Source of the DNA: Cyanobacteria bacterium UBA6984
GTDB taxonomy: Bacteria; Cyanobacteriota; Vampirovibrionia; Gastranaerophilales; Gastranaerophilaceae
Assembly: GCA_002450015.1 (NCBI GenBank)
Contig: DJYG01000013.1
Span: 1 to 62,054 of the forward strand
Length of the DNA: 62,054 nucleotides
Direction: 5' to 3'
In this document: positions 44,496-53,576 of the stretch, piece after piece
Position numbering within the stretch: position 1 is the first letter of the stretch
Layout of the letters: each line of letters starts with the position of its first letter
Position numbers and translations under genes: made by a program
Notes under the pieces: generated by a model
Databases searched by the model: none
Seen by the model: the letters and a program-made list of their open reading frames with translations, nothing else
Told to the model about the DNA's origin: nothing

Positions 44496-45315
44496 AACAT
44501 ACGTAATTACAGGCGCAACTTCCGGCATAGGATATGCAATATTACAAAAACTTAGCAAGGATAATATTATTTTTGCAGGATATAGGAATAGCGATAAAAT
44601 ACAAAATTGGGAAATTAACAAAAACATTATTCCTTTTTATATTGATATGGAAATTTCTGACTCAATAAAGAATGCGGCAGAATTTATTAAATCTAAAACT
44701 AAAAAAATAGACACCTTGTTAAATGTTGCCGGTTGCGTTGTTGCAGGTGCAGTTGAAGAAATTAGCATTGAAGATATAAAACGTCAATTTGAAGTAAATA
44801 CATTTTCGCATTTAGATTTTACTCAAAGACTTTTACCATTGCTTGACGGTGGAAAAATTATTAATATCAGCTCAATGGCAAGTTACGGAATGTTCCCTTT
44901 TGTTGCACCATATTGCGCTTCAAAAAGAGCCTTGGACATATTATTTAACAGTTTAGCACTTGAAAATAAGAATAACATTAAATATATTTCAATAAAACCT
45001 GGTGCAATAGCAACTCCACTTTGGAGTAAATCTATTGAAAACAACAGAGAAAATCTTAAAAATGATAACTTCAATGCTGCACATAATTATTTAATTCAAA
45101 ATGCATTAAAAAATGAAAAAAAAGGTTTAAATGTCAAAAAAGTTGTAAATATTGTTTTAAAAGCAGATAGCGCAAAAAATCCGAAAGCATCATATACCGT
45201 TGGCTATGATGCATTTTTTGTAAAAATAGCATCAAGATTACCGCAAAATATTCTAAATAAAATTATAAAACTTGGTTTGAAAATAAAAATAAAAGGAAAC
45301 GACAATGACAAATAG
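44482..45315 (+). CDS. Short-chain dehydrogenase/reductase
   Basis: The 277-residue classical SDR has the cofactor motif TGATSGIGYA (10-19), NVAG at 81-84, Ser at 130/131 (INISSMAS) and the catalytic YCASK (Tyr144, Lys148). The Arg after GY in FAGYRNSDK suggests NADP(H). The C-terminal extension with KIASRLPQNIL resembles the sterol/retinol-type branch. The substrate is unknown. It overlaps the genes on both sides. Confidence 0.9.
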   Translation: MKRTKTYVITGATSGIGYAILQKLSKDNIIFAGYRNSDKIQNWEINKNIIPFYIDMEISDSIKNAAEFIKSKTKKIDTLLNVAGCVVAGAVEEISIEDIKRQFEVNTFSHLDFTQRLLPLLDGGKIINISSMASYGMFPFVAPYCASKRALDILFNSLALENKNNIKYISIKPGAIATPLWSKSIENNRENLKNDNFNAAHNYLIQNALKNEKKGLNVKKVVNIVLKADSAKNPKASYTVGYDAFFVKIASRLPQNILNKIIKLGLKIKIKGNDNDK

Positions 45316-46177
45316 AGATTTATGTAAAAACTGGACACAATGGTTAATGGAAACACGTTTTGCATTTCTTACTCCACAAATGAAACAGCAAACAATGAAT
45401 TGGCTTCAAGTTGTTCGTGATAATGTACTTTTAAGAGCCAATATAAAAGAAGGTGAAACCGTTTTAGACATAGGAACCGGTACAGGATTATTAGCCTTCA
45501 AAGCTCTTGAACAATTAAACGGAACCGGCATGATGATATTTTCCGACAAATTTAAAGATTGTCTTGACAGTTGCGAAGAATTTTTGAAAAGTCAAGGGAT
45601 TACCAACGGATACAAAATGTTAAATAGTCCGGCAGAACAGTTAGATTTGCCTAATGATTTTGTTGACAAAGCAATGTGTCGCTCTGTATTGGTTCATATT
45701 GTTGATAAGCAGCCTGCATTTAATGAAATATTCAGAGTTTTGAAAAAAGGTGGTCGTTTTTGCTGTTTTGAGCCGATTATCAGGTCAAACACAAGATATT
45801 GGGAACTTACTACCCCTGAAAACATACGCAATTATGAAAAATTTAAAAATGCTGAAAATGAATTTATGTCGGATATGAATGACGCAATGTGTAATTTTGA
45901 CGAAAACAGCATTGCAAAGAATCTCGAAATTGCAGGATTTAGCGATGGAACAGTAGATAGCGACGTAATACCTTCAACATATATAGCAAACAAAGATATG
46001 GTTGACAAGTGGTTTACTACTCCGCCATCACCTGATAGACCAACAATGAAAGAAAGATTTCTTGCATATTTTGACGAACAAACCGTAAACAATTACGTAG
46101 AAGATGTAAAAAATGATTTAGATGGCAAAGAAATTAGTGTATGTTCTCGTTCTTTATATGTAAATGTTATCAAATAA
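45305..46177 (+). CDS. Class I SAM-dependent methyltransferase
   Basis: The 290-residue protein has motif I VLDIGTGTGLLAFKAL near residue 56 and an acidic FSDKFKDCL loop (motif II), followed by the Methyltransf_11-type FVDKAMCRSVLVHI and ALEIFRVLKKGGR-like EIFRVLKKGGRFCCFEP. The substrate is not evident; it lies 11 bp into the SDR gene and may act on the same small molecule. An AAAGGAAACGACA site precedes ATG. Confidence 0.85.
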   Translation: MTNRDLCKNWTQWLMETRFAFLTPQMKQQTMNWLQVVRDNVLLRANIKEGETVLDIGTGTGLLAFKALEQLNGTGMMIFSDKFKDCLDSCEEFLKSQGITNGYKMLNSPAEQLDLPNDFVDKAMCRSVLVHIVDKQPAFNEIFRVLKKGGRFCCFEPIIRSNTRYWELTTPENIRNYEKFKNAENEFMSDMNDAMCNFDENSIAKNLEIAGFSDGTVDSDVIPSTYIANKDMVDKWFTTPPSPDRPTMKERFLAYFDEQTVNNYVEDVKNDLDGKEISVCSRSLYVNVIK

Positions 46178-46219
46178 TTATAAAAATCTTAATTTTTCAC
46201 TTAAAAATCAAAAATAATG

Positions 46220-46225
46220 TAAAAT
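46220..46225 (+). promoter_or_regulatory. -10 box 6 nt before the histidine kinase start
   Basis: TAAAAT, then AATGTT and ATG 46232. There is no ribosome site and the -35 is weak. A leaderless start is predicted. Confidence 0.5.
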
Positions 46226-46231
46226 AATGTT

Positions 46232-46960
46232 ATGGATAAAAATACATCACAACACGATTTTATATCAACAGTTTCGCATGAACTAAGAACACCGCTTACA
46301 AGCATAAGAGGTTTTGCTCAGACTATGCTGTCTTCTTGGGATATGCTCGATGATAACAGTAAAAAACAATTTTTAAAAATTATAGAAGAACAATCTAACA
46401 GATTGATAAAGCTTGTTGAAAATATTTTAACAGTATCAAAATTTCAAAATGAAGAAAATTATGTATTTAAAAACATTTCACCTAATGAAGCCATAAAATC
46501 CGTAATTCCAATTGTTCAACAACAATATAAAAACCGCAAAATCGTAACTCAATTAAATTATAACCTACCTGAAATACTCATAGACAAAGATAAATTTCAA
46601 CAAATAATTATGAATTTAGTTGAAAATGCTTGTAAGTACTCACACGAAAATACCGAAGTAACTGTACAAACAGACTTTGCCTCAAATAATCAAATTTCAA
46701 TAAAAATAACAGATATAGGTGTAGAAATAAAAGACGAAGATAAAACTCGAATATTTGAAAAATTTTCAAGAATTGACAACCCTCTTACAAGAGAAGTTCA
46801 AGGTAGTGGTCTGGGTTTATATATTACCAAAACGCTTATTGAAAACATGAATGGAACAATAAATGTAGAAAGTAACAAAAATCAAACTACATTTGAAGTG
46901 CTAATGCCAATATGTGATATCGAAAATCAAGCGAGGGCAAAATGCACACAAAAACATTAA
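46232..46960 (+). CDS. Soluble sensor histidine kinase (HisKA-HATPase)
   Basis: The 242-residue protein consists only of transmitter domains: the H-box STVSHELRTPLTSIRG with His16, the N-box MNLVENACKYS, and G2 GSGLGLYITK. The G1 box is DIGVEI, with Glu where the second Gly of DxGxG is usual. It has no membrane segment or sensory domain, so it needs a partner or soluble cue. It overlaps the response-regulator gene by 19 bp. Confidence 0.9.
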   Translation: MDKNTSQHDFISTVSHELRTPLTSIRGFAQTMLSSWDMLDDNSKKQFLKIIEEQSNRLIKLVENILTVSKFQNEENYVFKNISPNEAIKSVIPIVQQQYKNRKIVTQLNYNLPEILIDKDKFQQIIMNLVENACKYSHENTEVTVQTDFASNNQISIKITDIGVEIKDEDKTRIFEKFSRIDNPLTREVQGSGLGLYITKTLIENMNGTINVESNKNQTTFEVLMPICDIENQARAKCTQKH

Positions 46961-48234
46961 TTATTGATGAAAGAAAAGAACTTTCAACAAAATACAGAAA
47001 AATTCTTGAAGATAATTCAAATAGCGTTGAAATTATAAAAGATATTCCAATTGCCTTAAAATTCATTCAAGCTAATGAGCCTGATTTAATAATAATTTCT
47101 GACAGCATTAACGAAGATTTATGCAAATTTTGTGAACGACTTAGAATCTTAACATATAATATGCGTCCAATAATAGTAGCAGTGTCAAAGTCAGCGGAAA
47201 TATCCGATAAAATAAAAGTTTTAGAAAGCGGAGCTGATGATTTTATTTCAGAACCCGTAAATTCGGAAGAATTTAAAACAAGAATAAAAGCACATATCAG
47301 ACGTGAATTTGAAACTAACCTTGATATAATAACAAAATTACCAACTATAAAATATTGCAAAAAAGCAATAAAAAGAATAATTTCGTCAGAAAAACCATGG
47401 GCATGCTTGCATACGGGTATAGAAAATTTTTACAGCTACAAAGAAGCCTATACTGAATTAGCATCAAATAAGCTGCTTCAAGCATTTGGAGCAATAATAG
47501 CCTCTGCACTTGATAAAAACGACTATTTAGGAATGATTACTGATAGGGATTTTTTAGTAATAACAAATCCTGATAAAGCGGAAAAAATAGCTTCATTTAT
47601 CACATTCGCCTTTGAAACTGTTAAAAATAAATTTTATTCAGAGCAAGATTTGGAACGTGGATATATGATTGTACGCGGTGATGAATTTTCAGAAAAAAGA
47701 TGTGAATTTATATACTCGATAACAGGTGGTATTACAAGTGAAACAAAGCACTTCACGACAGACACAGCTGTTATAACAGAACTTCAACAAGCGTATAATC
47801 TTGCAAAACAAAAGAAAACTTCATCCTTTTTAATAGAACGTCCCAAACTATCCGGAAAAAATTCAATAATTGAAAAAGAATTTAATAACAGAATATCAGT
47901 GTTTGAACGAGATAATGCTTTATCACTACTACTCACAACAACACTGGGACTAAAGGGTTATGCAGCAGAAAAATGTACCTCAATAGAAGAAATTCAAAAC
48001 CTGAAACCTGCTGTTGTTATACTTGATACAGGCAGCGATGAATCTATGAAAGAACTGAATATTTGTAAAAAAATTAAAGAATTAAATTCGCAAATTAAAG
48101 TAATAACAACATCTATATACCATAGTAAAGAAAAAATCATGAATGCAGGCGCAGATATATACTTACCAAAGCCTTATAACATTGAAACATTAATTAATTG
48201 GACAGAATTGTCAATTAAAGAATTTAATAATTAA
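46942..48234 (+). CDS. REC / degenerate GGDEF / REC response regulator
   Basis: The 430-residue protein has a first receiver-like domain (about 1-115; PDLIIISDSINED), a central region (about 125-290) with GGDEF-like layout but ITDRDFLVITNP at the active-site position, and a C-terminal receiver (about 310-425; AVVILDTGSDES, GADIYLPKPYN). A catalytically dead GGDEF may bind c-di-GMP or GTP. It is coupled to the preceding kinase. The output partner is not seen. Confidence 0.75.
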   Translation: MHTKTLIIDERKELSTKYRKILEDNSNSVEIIKDIPIALKFIQANEPDLIIISDSINEDLCKFCERLRILTYNMRPIIVAVSKSAEISDKIKVLESGADDFISEPVNSEEFKTRIKAHIRREFETNLDIITKLPTIKYCKKAIKRIISSEKPWACLHTGIENFYSYKEAYTELASNKLLQAFGAIIASALDKNDYLGMITDRDFLVITNPDKAEKIASFITFAFETVKNKFYSEQDLERGYMIVRGDEFSEKRCEFIYSITGGITSETKHFTTDTAVITELQQAYNLAKQKKTSSFLIERPKLSGKNSIIEKEFNNRISVFERDNALSLLLTTTLGLKGYAAEKCTSIEEIQNLKPAVVILDTGSDESMKELNICKKIKELNSQIKVITTSIYHSKEKIMNAGADIYLPKPYNIETLINWTELSIKEFNN

Positions 48235-48282
48235 ATTCATCTTGCAAATATCCTGTTATATAACATTTCAAGTCAATACAAT

Positions 48283-49329
48283 CTACTGCTGATTTAAATC
48301 TTCATTTTTTGCATTATCAATTATTTTTTTAATAATAATGGTAATTAAAACAACAACAACAGCAAGAGCAACTGATAACATCGGTCTGTAAGCAAACCAT
48401 GCCAGAGCTATCGTAATTAAGGACAAACTTAATGAAATCAACAATAATACAATTGTTAGAAGAAAATCTGCAATTTTTCCTAATATCGGTATTAAATTAA
48501 AAATGTCCACAATTGGACTTATAAACAATTTTAATCCCAAAAACATTAACAAAAATCCCGCTATACGAACAAAAAGAGTGAAATTTGAATTATCCTGTCT
48601 ATACGCACTTATAATTTCATCTTGTGATAAATTACCATCATATTGAATATATATATCCATATTTTTATAAGGATATGCAGAAATTGTATTATCAGAATTT
48701 TGCTGACCTATAACAGACACAGCTGTTCCTGACGGTACATAAGAATATGAAATAAGTATATCACCAATTTCAGGATTATTTATATCATTTCCGCTGTAAT
48801 ATTTTCCGTTAACAATTGAATATTTTGGATTTGAAGGTAAATCCGTAATATCAGTTTCTGTTTCAATAAGCAAAATTTGGTCATTATTAAGTGTAAATTG
48901 TCCTAATTTTGCAAATTCTGCGGAATATACCTCTGATTTAACAGGAAAAGACGGATTTTTATAACTTTTCTTTTCAAAATTTTCAGAATCAATAAAATCA
49001 TCAGACCATTCTTTTTCATACGTTGTAACAGAGTTATCATGATTTTCAACCCATTGATACATTTCAACCCTTCTGCTAACAATCAAAGAATCTTCTATTT
49101 GTACATTTTCATCGCCGAGAACTGCGTCTGTAATAACATTTCCGGATGTAGAAATAAGATTTCCATCATCATCTTTATTTATATTTTCACAATCAATCGG
49201 AATTGCATTTTTTGAAGAATAAGCCGCTATTGCCAGTTTTTGCGCACTATTACCTTCATTTAACCACAAAACAACAAATGAACCTAAAAATAAAATTATA
49301 CCAAAAATTAAACTAACAATTTGTTTCAT
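48283..49329 (-). CDS. TMEM43-family membrane protein
   Basis: The 348-residue protein matches the TMEM43/LUMA family layout: an N-terminal membrane helix (LIFGIILFLGSFVVLWLNEG), a large extracytoplasmic domain starting RRVEMYQWVE, and three or four C-terminal helices (FVRIAGFLLMFLGLKLFISP and onward). The human protein is an inner nuclear membrane protein; bacterial members are of unknown function. It has AAGGAG before ATG and stands alone between the regulator pair and small exported genes. Confidence 0.8.
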   Translation of the reverse strand: MKQIVSLIFGIILFLGSFVVLWLNEGNSAQKLAIAAYSSKNAIPIDCENINKDDDGNLISTSGNVITDAVLGDENVQIEDSLIVSRRVEMYQWVENHDNSVTTYEKEWSDDFIDSENFEKKSYKNPSFPVKSEVYSAEFAKLGQFTLNNDQILLIETETDITDLPSNPKYSIVNGKYYSGNDINNPEIGDILISYSYVPSGTAVSVIGQQNSDNTISAYPYKNMDIYIQYDGNLSQDEIISAYRQDNSNFTLFVRIAGFLLMFLGLKLFISPIVDIFNLIPILGKIADFLLTIVLLLISLSLSLITIALAWFAYRPMLSVALAVVVVLITIIIKKIIDNAKNEDLNQQ

Positions 49330-49413
49330 TATTTACTCCTTTATTAAAATTTTATAACAAACATGGATTATTATGGTAAAATTAATGTATAGATTTAAGA
49401 AAAAGGAGTAGCT

Positions 49414-49701
49414 ATGAAAAAGTTTTTAACAACATTATTAATTTTAGGATTTATTTCAGCTAGCACACCTGCATTTGCCGGTGGCACTCACGGAAAAAAT
49501 GGTGAAGTATCAGCACGTTCAATTGGTGCAGGTGCATTATCATTAATTATTTGGCCCGGACTAGGTCAAGCAATTAATGACCAAAGTTATGAAAAAAATA
49601 TAACACACGCAATACTTGGTTTAACAGGTATTTTTAGAATTTGGTCTTGCTATGATGCTGTTGTTGACAGAGAAGGCGGAGTTTGGCACAATCGTATATA
49701 A
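49414..49701 (+). CDS. Small exported hypothetical protein
   Basis: The 95-residue protein has a signal peptide (MKKFLTTLLILGFISAS, ending PAFA|GG) and then a short sequence with a Gly-rich hydrophobic segment (GAGALSLIIWPGLGQAIND) and IFRIWSCYDAVV that could be membrane-associated. AAGGAG precedes ATG. I do not recognise the family. Confidence 0.75.
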   Translation: MKKFLTTLLILGFISASTPAFAGGTHGKNGEVSARSIGAGALSLIIWPGLGQAINDQSYEKNITHAILGLTGIFRIWSCYDAVVDREGGVWHNRI

Positions 49702-49803
49702 AATATAAGCAATCCTACTGTTTACTTTGTTGTACAATTAGCCAAGTTGTTCAATTACAAAAACTTATCTAATTTGTATAATGATAAAAAAGGAGAATAT
49801 CTT

Positions 49804-50163
49804 ATGAAAAAATTATTATTAATGTTGTCACTAACATTGGCTACATTGTCTTGTCATGCAGCAGTACAAACATTTGGAGGGTTTCAGGATACAACCGGAG
49901 CTAATAAAACAACAATAGCAAAAGCAGTAAAAATGCCTGATGATACTTATGTAACTCTGCAAGGTAATATAGAAAAACAACTCGGTGATGATAAATATTT
50001 GTTTAAAGACACAACAGGCACTATTACTGTTGAAATAGACAAAGAAATTTGGGCAGGACAAATAATCACACCAAAAGACAAAATTGAAATTTCAGGTGAA
50101 ATTGATAAAAAATTTAACTATATAAAACTTGATGTTAATACATTAAAAAAATTAAGTAAGTAA
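49804..50163 (+). CDS. Exported YgiW/BOF-type OB-fold protein
   Basis: The 119-residue protein has a signal peptide (MKKLLLMLSLTLATLSCHA) and a single OB-fold, TYVTLQGNIEKQLGDDKYLF, KDTTGTITVEID and DKIEISGEIDKK, the pattern of the bacterial OB-fold (BOF, YgiW/YdeI) family of small periplasmic proteins. I start at ATG 49804 after AAAAGGAG. A terminator follows. Confidence 0.85.
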   Translation: MKKLLLMLSLTLATLSCHAAVQTFGGFQDTTGANKTTIAKAVKMPDDTYVTLQGNIEKQLGDDKYLFKDTTGTITVEIDKEIWAGQIITPKDKIEISGEIDKKFNYIKLDVNTLKKLSK

Positions 50164-50170
50164 TAAAAAA

Positions 50171-50196
50171 GAGAATTAAGTTTAAACTTAATTCTC
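50171..50196. terminator. Bidirectional terminator (26-bp perfect palindrome)
   Basis: GAGAATTAAGTTT with its exact complement, flanked by an A run on the left and T-rich sequence on the right, lies between two convergent genes and can end both. Confidence 0.85.
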
Positions 50197-50215
50197 TTTC
50201 AATATAAGCTTTTTA

Positions 50216-52825
50216 TTAAGCATTATATGATGTATAGCAGGCAATCAGTTCTGTTAAATCTGCAGCATTATCTTCGATAGCAGCAAACGCACTGTCATAG
50301 GAATGTCCGCCGTGTTCTACTGATAACCAAACTGCGACATTTTCAGCTATTTCTGCAATATTATCTTGCAATGTGCCTGTATATTCAACATAATTTTTCT
50401 TTGTTGCAGTTACATATTCTGTTGTATAGAAATGTTCTATTTGACCATTACCATAAAATTCATAATCGTCATCAATATCTTCATCTGTTTTAAAGAAATC
50501 TGCTATTTCTACAAAACCTGAAACAATATCATTTCCTTGTACAAAATTTATAATTTTTGTTGTAACATCTCCAATACTTTCAGTAAATAAAGCAACTAAA
50601 CTTGTATTTTCAGATACTTTTTGATCTTTTGTAACATCAAATAAAACCCTTAATGCTGTTTGACTATTATTAAACTTAATAACATCGTTATCACTCGGAG
50701 CAATTTCTTGAGTTACCATTTCACCGCTTATCGGATCTAATACACTTTTTTTAAGCAAATCGACATTATCATAGATTTCTAATTCTGTATCTTTGTTAAA
50801 TGCAACATTATAAGTTGTATTACCAATTTCTGAATAATATTGATCAAAACCACCTGTATATGAAATTACATCTTGTTTTTCAAATACTTTTTCGTTATAA
50901 ATATCACCTGAAAAATCCATTATATGAACAATATCATCTTTTTTGCTTGTCTTAATATTTGTATCACCAATATTAGTTGACAATAAAACATTATTAATGT
51001 CTTTATTTTTACCACTGGTGCTTGTATTTGCAACTACGGCATTTTTTGATTTTGTAGCTTTAACTCTGTATATATCATCATTACAATCTTCTATTGTTAA
51101 GACTTTATTTGTGTTGCTTGTATAGTTGTAAAAAGACTCCAAAGATACACCATCTTCAGCTGATTCCACATCTTTTTGATAATAAATATCCAAATTATAG
51201 TATTTACCTTTACCACTTTTTTCTGTCAATAAAAATTTTAAATCATCAATAGTATGGCCTTCTTCAGTAACATCATTTTCATCATAAATATGATCAAATT
51301 TTATTTTAGCAGAACCGCTTGCTAAATAAATGTAATCTGCACCACTATGTTGACCTTCAATAATTACAACATCACTGCCGGCGCCCAAGTCAATTTTGTC
51401 ATTTTCAACACCACCATATACAGTGTCATTACCAGCACCTGCGGTTATAATATCATCACCTTCATCACCGTATATTAAATCATTACCTGCTTCACCGAAT
51501 ATTCTGTCTTCGCTTGTACCACCATAGATAGTATCTTTACCGCTGCCACCATGAATAATATCTATTCCTGCATAACCATACAATATGTCATTGCCATTTC
51601 CGCCATAAATAGTATCAGATTGTTGACCACCGATAATTGTATCATTATTTGCACCACCATCTAAATAATTTGTACCTTCGGCTGGCAACTCTAGATTTCC
51701 ACCTATAATATAATCATTGCCATTTCCGCCATACAACGAATCATTACCACTTCCACCATACAATGAGTCATTGCCATTCATACCATATAACTTGTTATCA
51801 CCGATATTTCCATATATTTCATTTGCATATTTATCACCTGTAAAATCAATATTATTAGTCGAATCCTTTATCGGATCTTTTGTTATAGTTACCCATATTC
51901 CGTAACTATCTTTATTTTTAAGACTTTTATTATAATTATCTCCACTAGGATCAGTTCCTTGTTGTTCATACAAAGCAACTTCCATTAAATCTTCAGTTGT
52001 TATAAATCTTGTTCTCCAAGCTCCTGTATCTTGTATATAGAAACCAACAGGAACTGACTCTTTTGTTGGATTATATACGCTGTACACAACACCTGTTATT
52101 GCAACAGCATGATCAAGAATGTCTTCTTCATTTGTATCTTCCCATAAATATCTTGTAGATACTGCAATAATTGCACCATGACCTTGACGTATCTTATATC
52201 CTAATTTACATAAGTTATCGTCTTCAAATTGAGTATCTGTAAGCTCAACACTTACATCTGTTTCTCCACCGTAAGCATAAGAATCAATACCATATAACGA
52301 TAACATCAGTTTGTAATTATATATAGAAGAACCTCCATCATTTTTGTCTAAAACTCCTATTTCTCCTGCATCATCACAGTAACCTTTTGTCCACATTTCT
52401 GTCAAAAAATTCTTTTCGGTTTTATTTTCGCTGCCTAACTCCATCTTTCCGCCCATAATTAATGTATTTAAGGTTGATTCAACACCACAATTAAAATAAT
52501 TTTGTTTGTTTGCCAATTCCATTTTATATGGAGCTCCAAAAATATATAATGGATTGCTATTATTAAAATCTTCATCCGTATAATCAATAACAACATCATT
52601 ACCTATCATCTGAAGTTGTTTATTATTTAATGCATCCGTAACAATTTTTTCGCCTGTTGTCTTTACATAATCAAAAACATCTAAAAGCTTTATAGTTTTG
52701 TATCTTTCATTTGTAAGTTTTTTAATTTTGTCTATACTTCCGCTATCAACTGTTGCATAACTATTTGCAGCATACTCATAACCATTAAAAACTTCATTTC
52801 TAGTCGAATACTTTGATTTTACCAT
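50216..52825 (-). CDS. RTX-repeat protein with N-terminal C39-like cysteine protease domain
   Basis: The 869-residue protein has no signal peptide. About residues 100-275 carry a papain/C39-like arrangement: NYFNCGVESTLNTL (Cys113), LDHAVAITGV (His239) and IQDTGAW (Asp266). Residues about 338-490 hold roughly fifteen GGxGxDxxY-type calcium-binding nonapeptides such as GGSGNDSLYGGNGNDYI. The remainder to the end is acidic, ending SFAAIEDNAADLTEL-like sequence that may hold the secretion signal. This fits type I secretion and folding in calcium outside the cell. No T1SS genes are nearby. GGGAGG precedes ATG. Confidence 0.8.
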   Translation of the reverse strand: MVKSKYSTRNEVFNGYEYAANSYATVDSGSIDKIKKLTNERYKTIKLLDVFDYVKTTGEKIVTDALNNKQLQMIGNDVVIDYTDEDFNNSNPLYIFGAPYKMELANKQNYFNCGVESTLNTLIMGGKMELGSENKTEKNFLTEMWTKGYCDDAGEIGVLDKNDGGSSIYNYKLMLSLYGIDSYAYGGETDVSVELTDTQFEDDNLCKLGYKIRQGHGAIIAVSTRYLWEDTNEEDILDHAVAITGVVYSVYNPTKESVPVGFYIQDTGAWRTRFITTEDLMEVALYEQQGTDPSGDNYNKSLKNKDSYGIWVTITKDPIKDSTNNIDFTGDKYANEIYGNIGDNKLYGMNGNDSLYGGSGNDSLYGGNGNDYIIGGNLELPAEGTNYLDGGANNDTIIGGQQSDTIYGGNGNDILYGYAGIDIIHGGSGKDTIYGGTSEDRIFGEAGNDLIYGDEGDDIITAGAGNDTVYGGVENDKIDLGAGSDVVIIEGQHSGADYIYLASGSAKIKFDHIYDENDVTEEGHTIDDLKFLLTEKSGKGKYYNLDIYYQKDVESAEDGVSLESFYNYTSNTNKVLTIEDCNDDIYRVKATKSKNAVVANTSTSGKNKDINNVLLSTNIGDTNIKTSKKDDIVHIMDFSGDIYNEKVFEKQDVISYTGGFDQYYSEIGNTTYNVAFNKDTELEIYDNVDLLKKSVLDPISGEMVTQEIAPSDNDVIKFNNSQTALRVLFDVTKDQKVSENTSLVALFTESIGDVTTKIINFVQGNDIVSGFVEIADFFKTDEDIDDDYEFYGNGQIEHFYTTEYVTATKKNYVEYTGTLQDNIAEIAENVAVWLSVEHGGHSYDSAFAAIEDNAADLTELIACYTSYNA

Positions 52826-52929
52826 TATTTCCTCCCTTTAGATTTTATATGCTATATTATATTACATCTGTCTATTCTATTAGTTATTTTTAACAAAAAT
52901 TATTATTGTAAATTAAGTATCAAAAAATA

Positions 52930-52958
52930 TTGAATAACTATCAAAATTATTTTTAAAT
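52930..52958 (+). promoter_or_regulatory. Leaderless promoter of the second YkgJ gene
   Basis: TTGAAT (52930-52935), a 17-bp spacer, TTAAAT (52953-52958), then 6 nt to ATG 52965. There is no Shine-Dalgarno sequence. Confidence 0.6.
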
Positions 52959-52964
52959 ATTATT

Positions 52965-53576
52965 ATGGAAAAAATAACTCAATTAAAAAATTATGCAATA
53001 TACTTAAAATTTATACAGCATGAACTTGACAACCTTTTTGAAAAACAAAAAGAGTATCTATGCTGTGAAAAAGGTTGCGGTAAATGTTGTAAATACGGTC
53101 AATTTCACTATTCTGAAATTGAATTTCTGTACCTTTTAACAGGTTTTATGCAGCTTGATGAAGAAATACAAACTATTATAGAATCAAGAATTATCAAAAT
53201 TTTGGAAGAAAAAAAGAATTTTAAAGGCAACCTTCCTTTCAAATATGATTGTCCGTTTCTAATAGATGAAGCTTGCTCAGTTTATGATTACAGAGGAGTC
53301 ATTTGCCGCTCATTTGGATTAATGATTCAAGACCCGACAGGCAAAATTAACGTTCCTTTTTGTGCCTATGAAGGTCTAAGTTACTCAAAGGTGCTTAACA
53401 CAAAAACAAATGAGATTTCAGAAGAAAAAGTAAAACAAGGCAGCTACAAGGAACGGCCTTTAGGATTCAATGTTGGCTATAACAATCTGACAGGAAGAGA
53501 ATACAGCAATAAGTTTAATGTTGTTTTTGAGCATAAAAAACCTCTGATTGAGTGGTATGAAAATAAAATATTATAA
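52965..53576 (+). CDS. YkgJ-family cysteine-cluster protein
   Basis: The 203-residue protein has the cluster CCEKGCGKCCKYGQFHYSE near residue 33, and CPFLIDEACSVYDYRGVICR followed by PFCAYEG. These match the zinc/iron-chelating (CxxCxxCC) family. The stop abuts the convergent WG gene's stop. It is a relative of the protein at 24325-24939 but shares little outside the cysteines. Its cargo or partner is unknown. Confidence 0.8.
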   Translation: MEKITQLKNYAIYLKFIQHELDNLFEKQKEYLCCEKGCGKCCKYGQFHYSEIEFLYLLTGFMQLDEEIQTIIESRIIKILEEKKNFKGNLPFKYDCPFLIDEACSVYDYRGVICRSFGLMIQDPTGKINVPFCAYEGLSYSKVLNTKTNEISEEKVKQGSYKERPLGFNVGYNNLTGREYSNKFNVVFEHKKPLIEWYENKIL

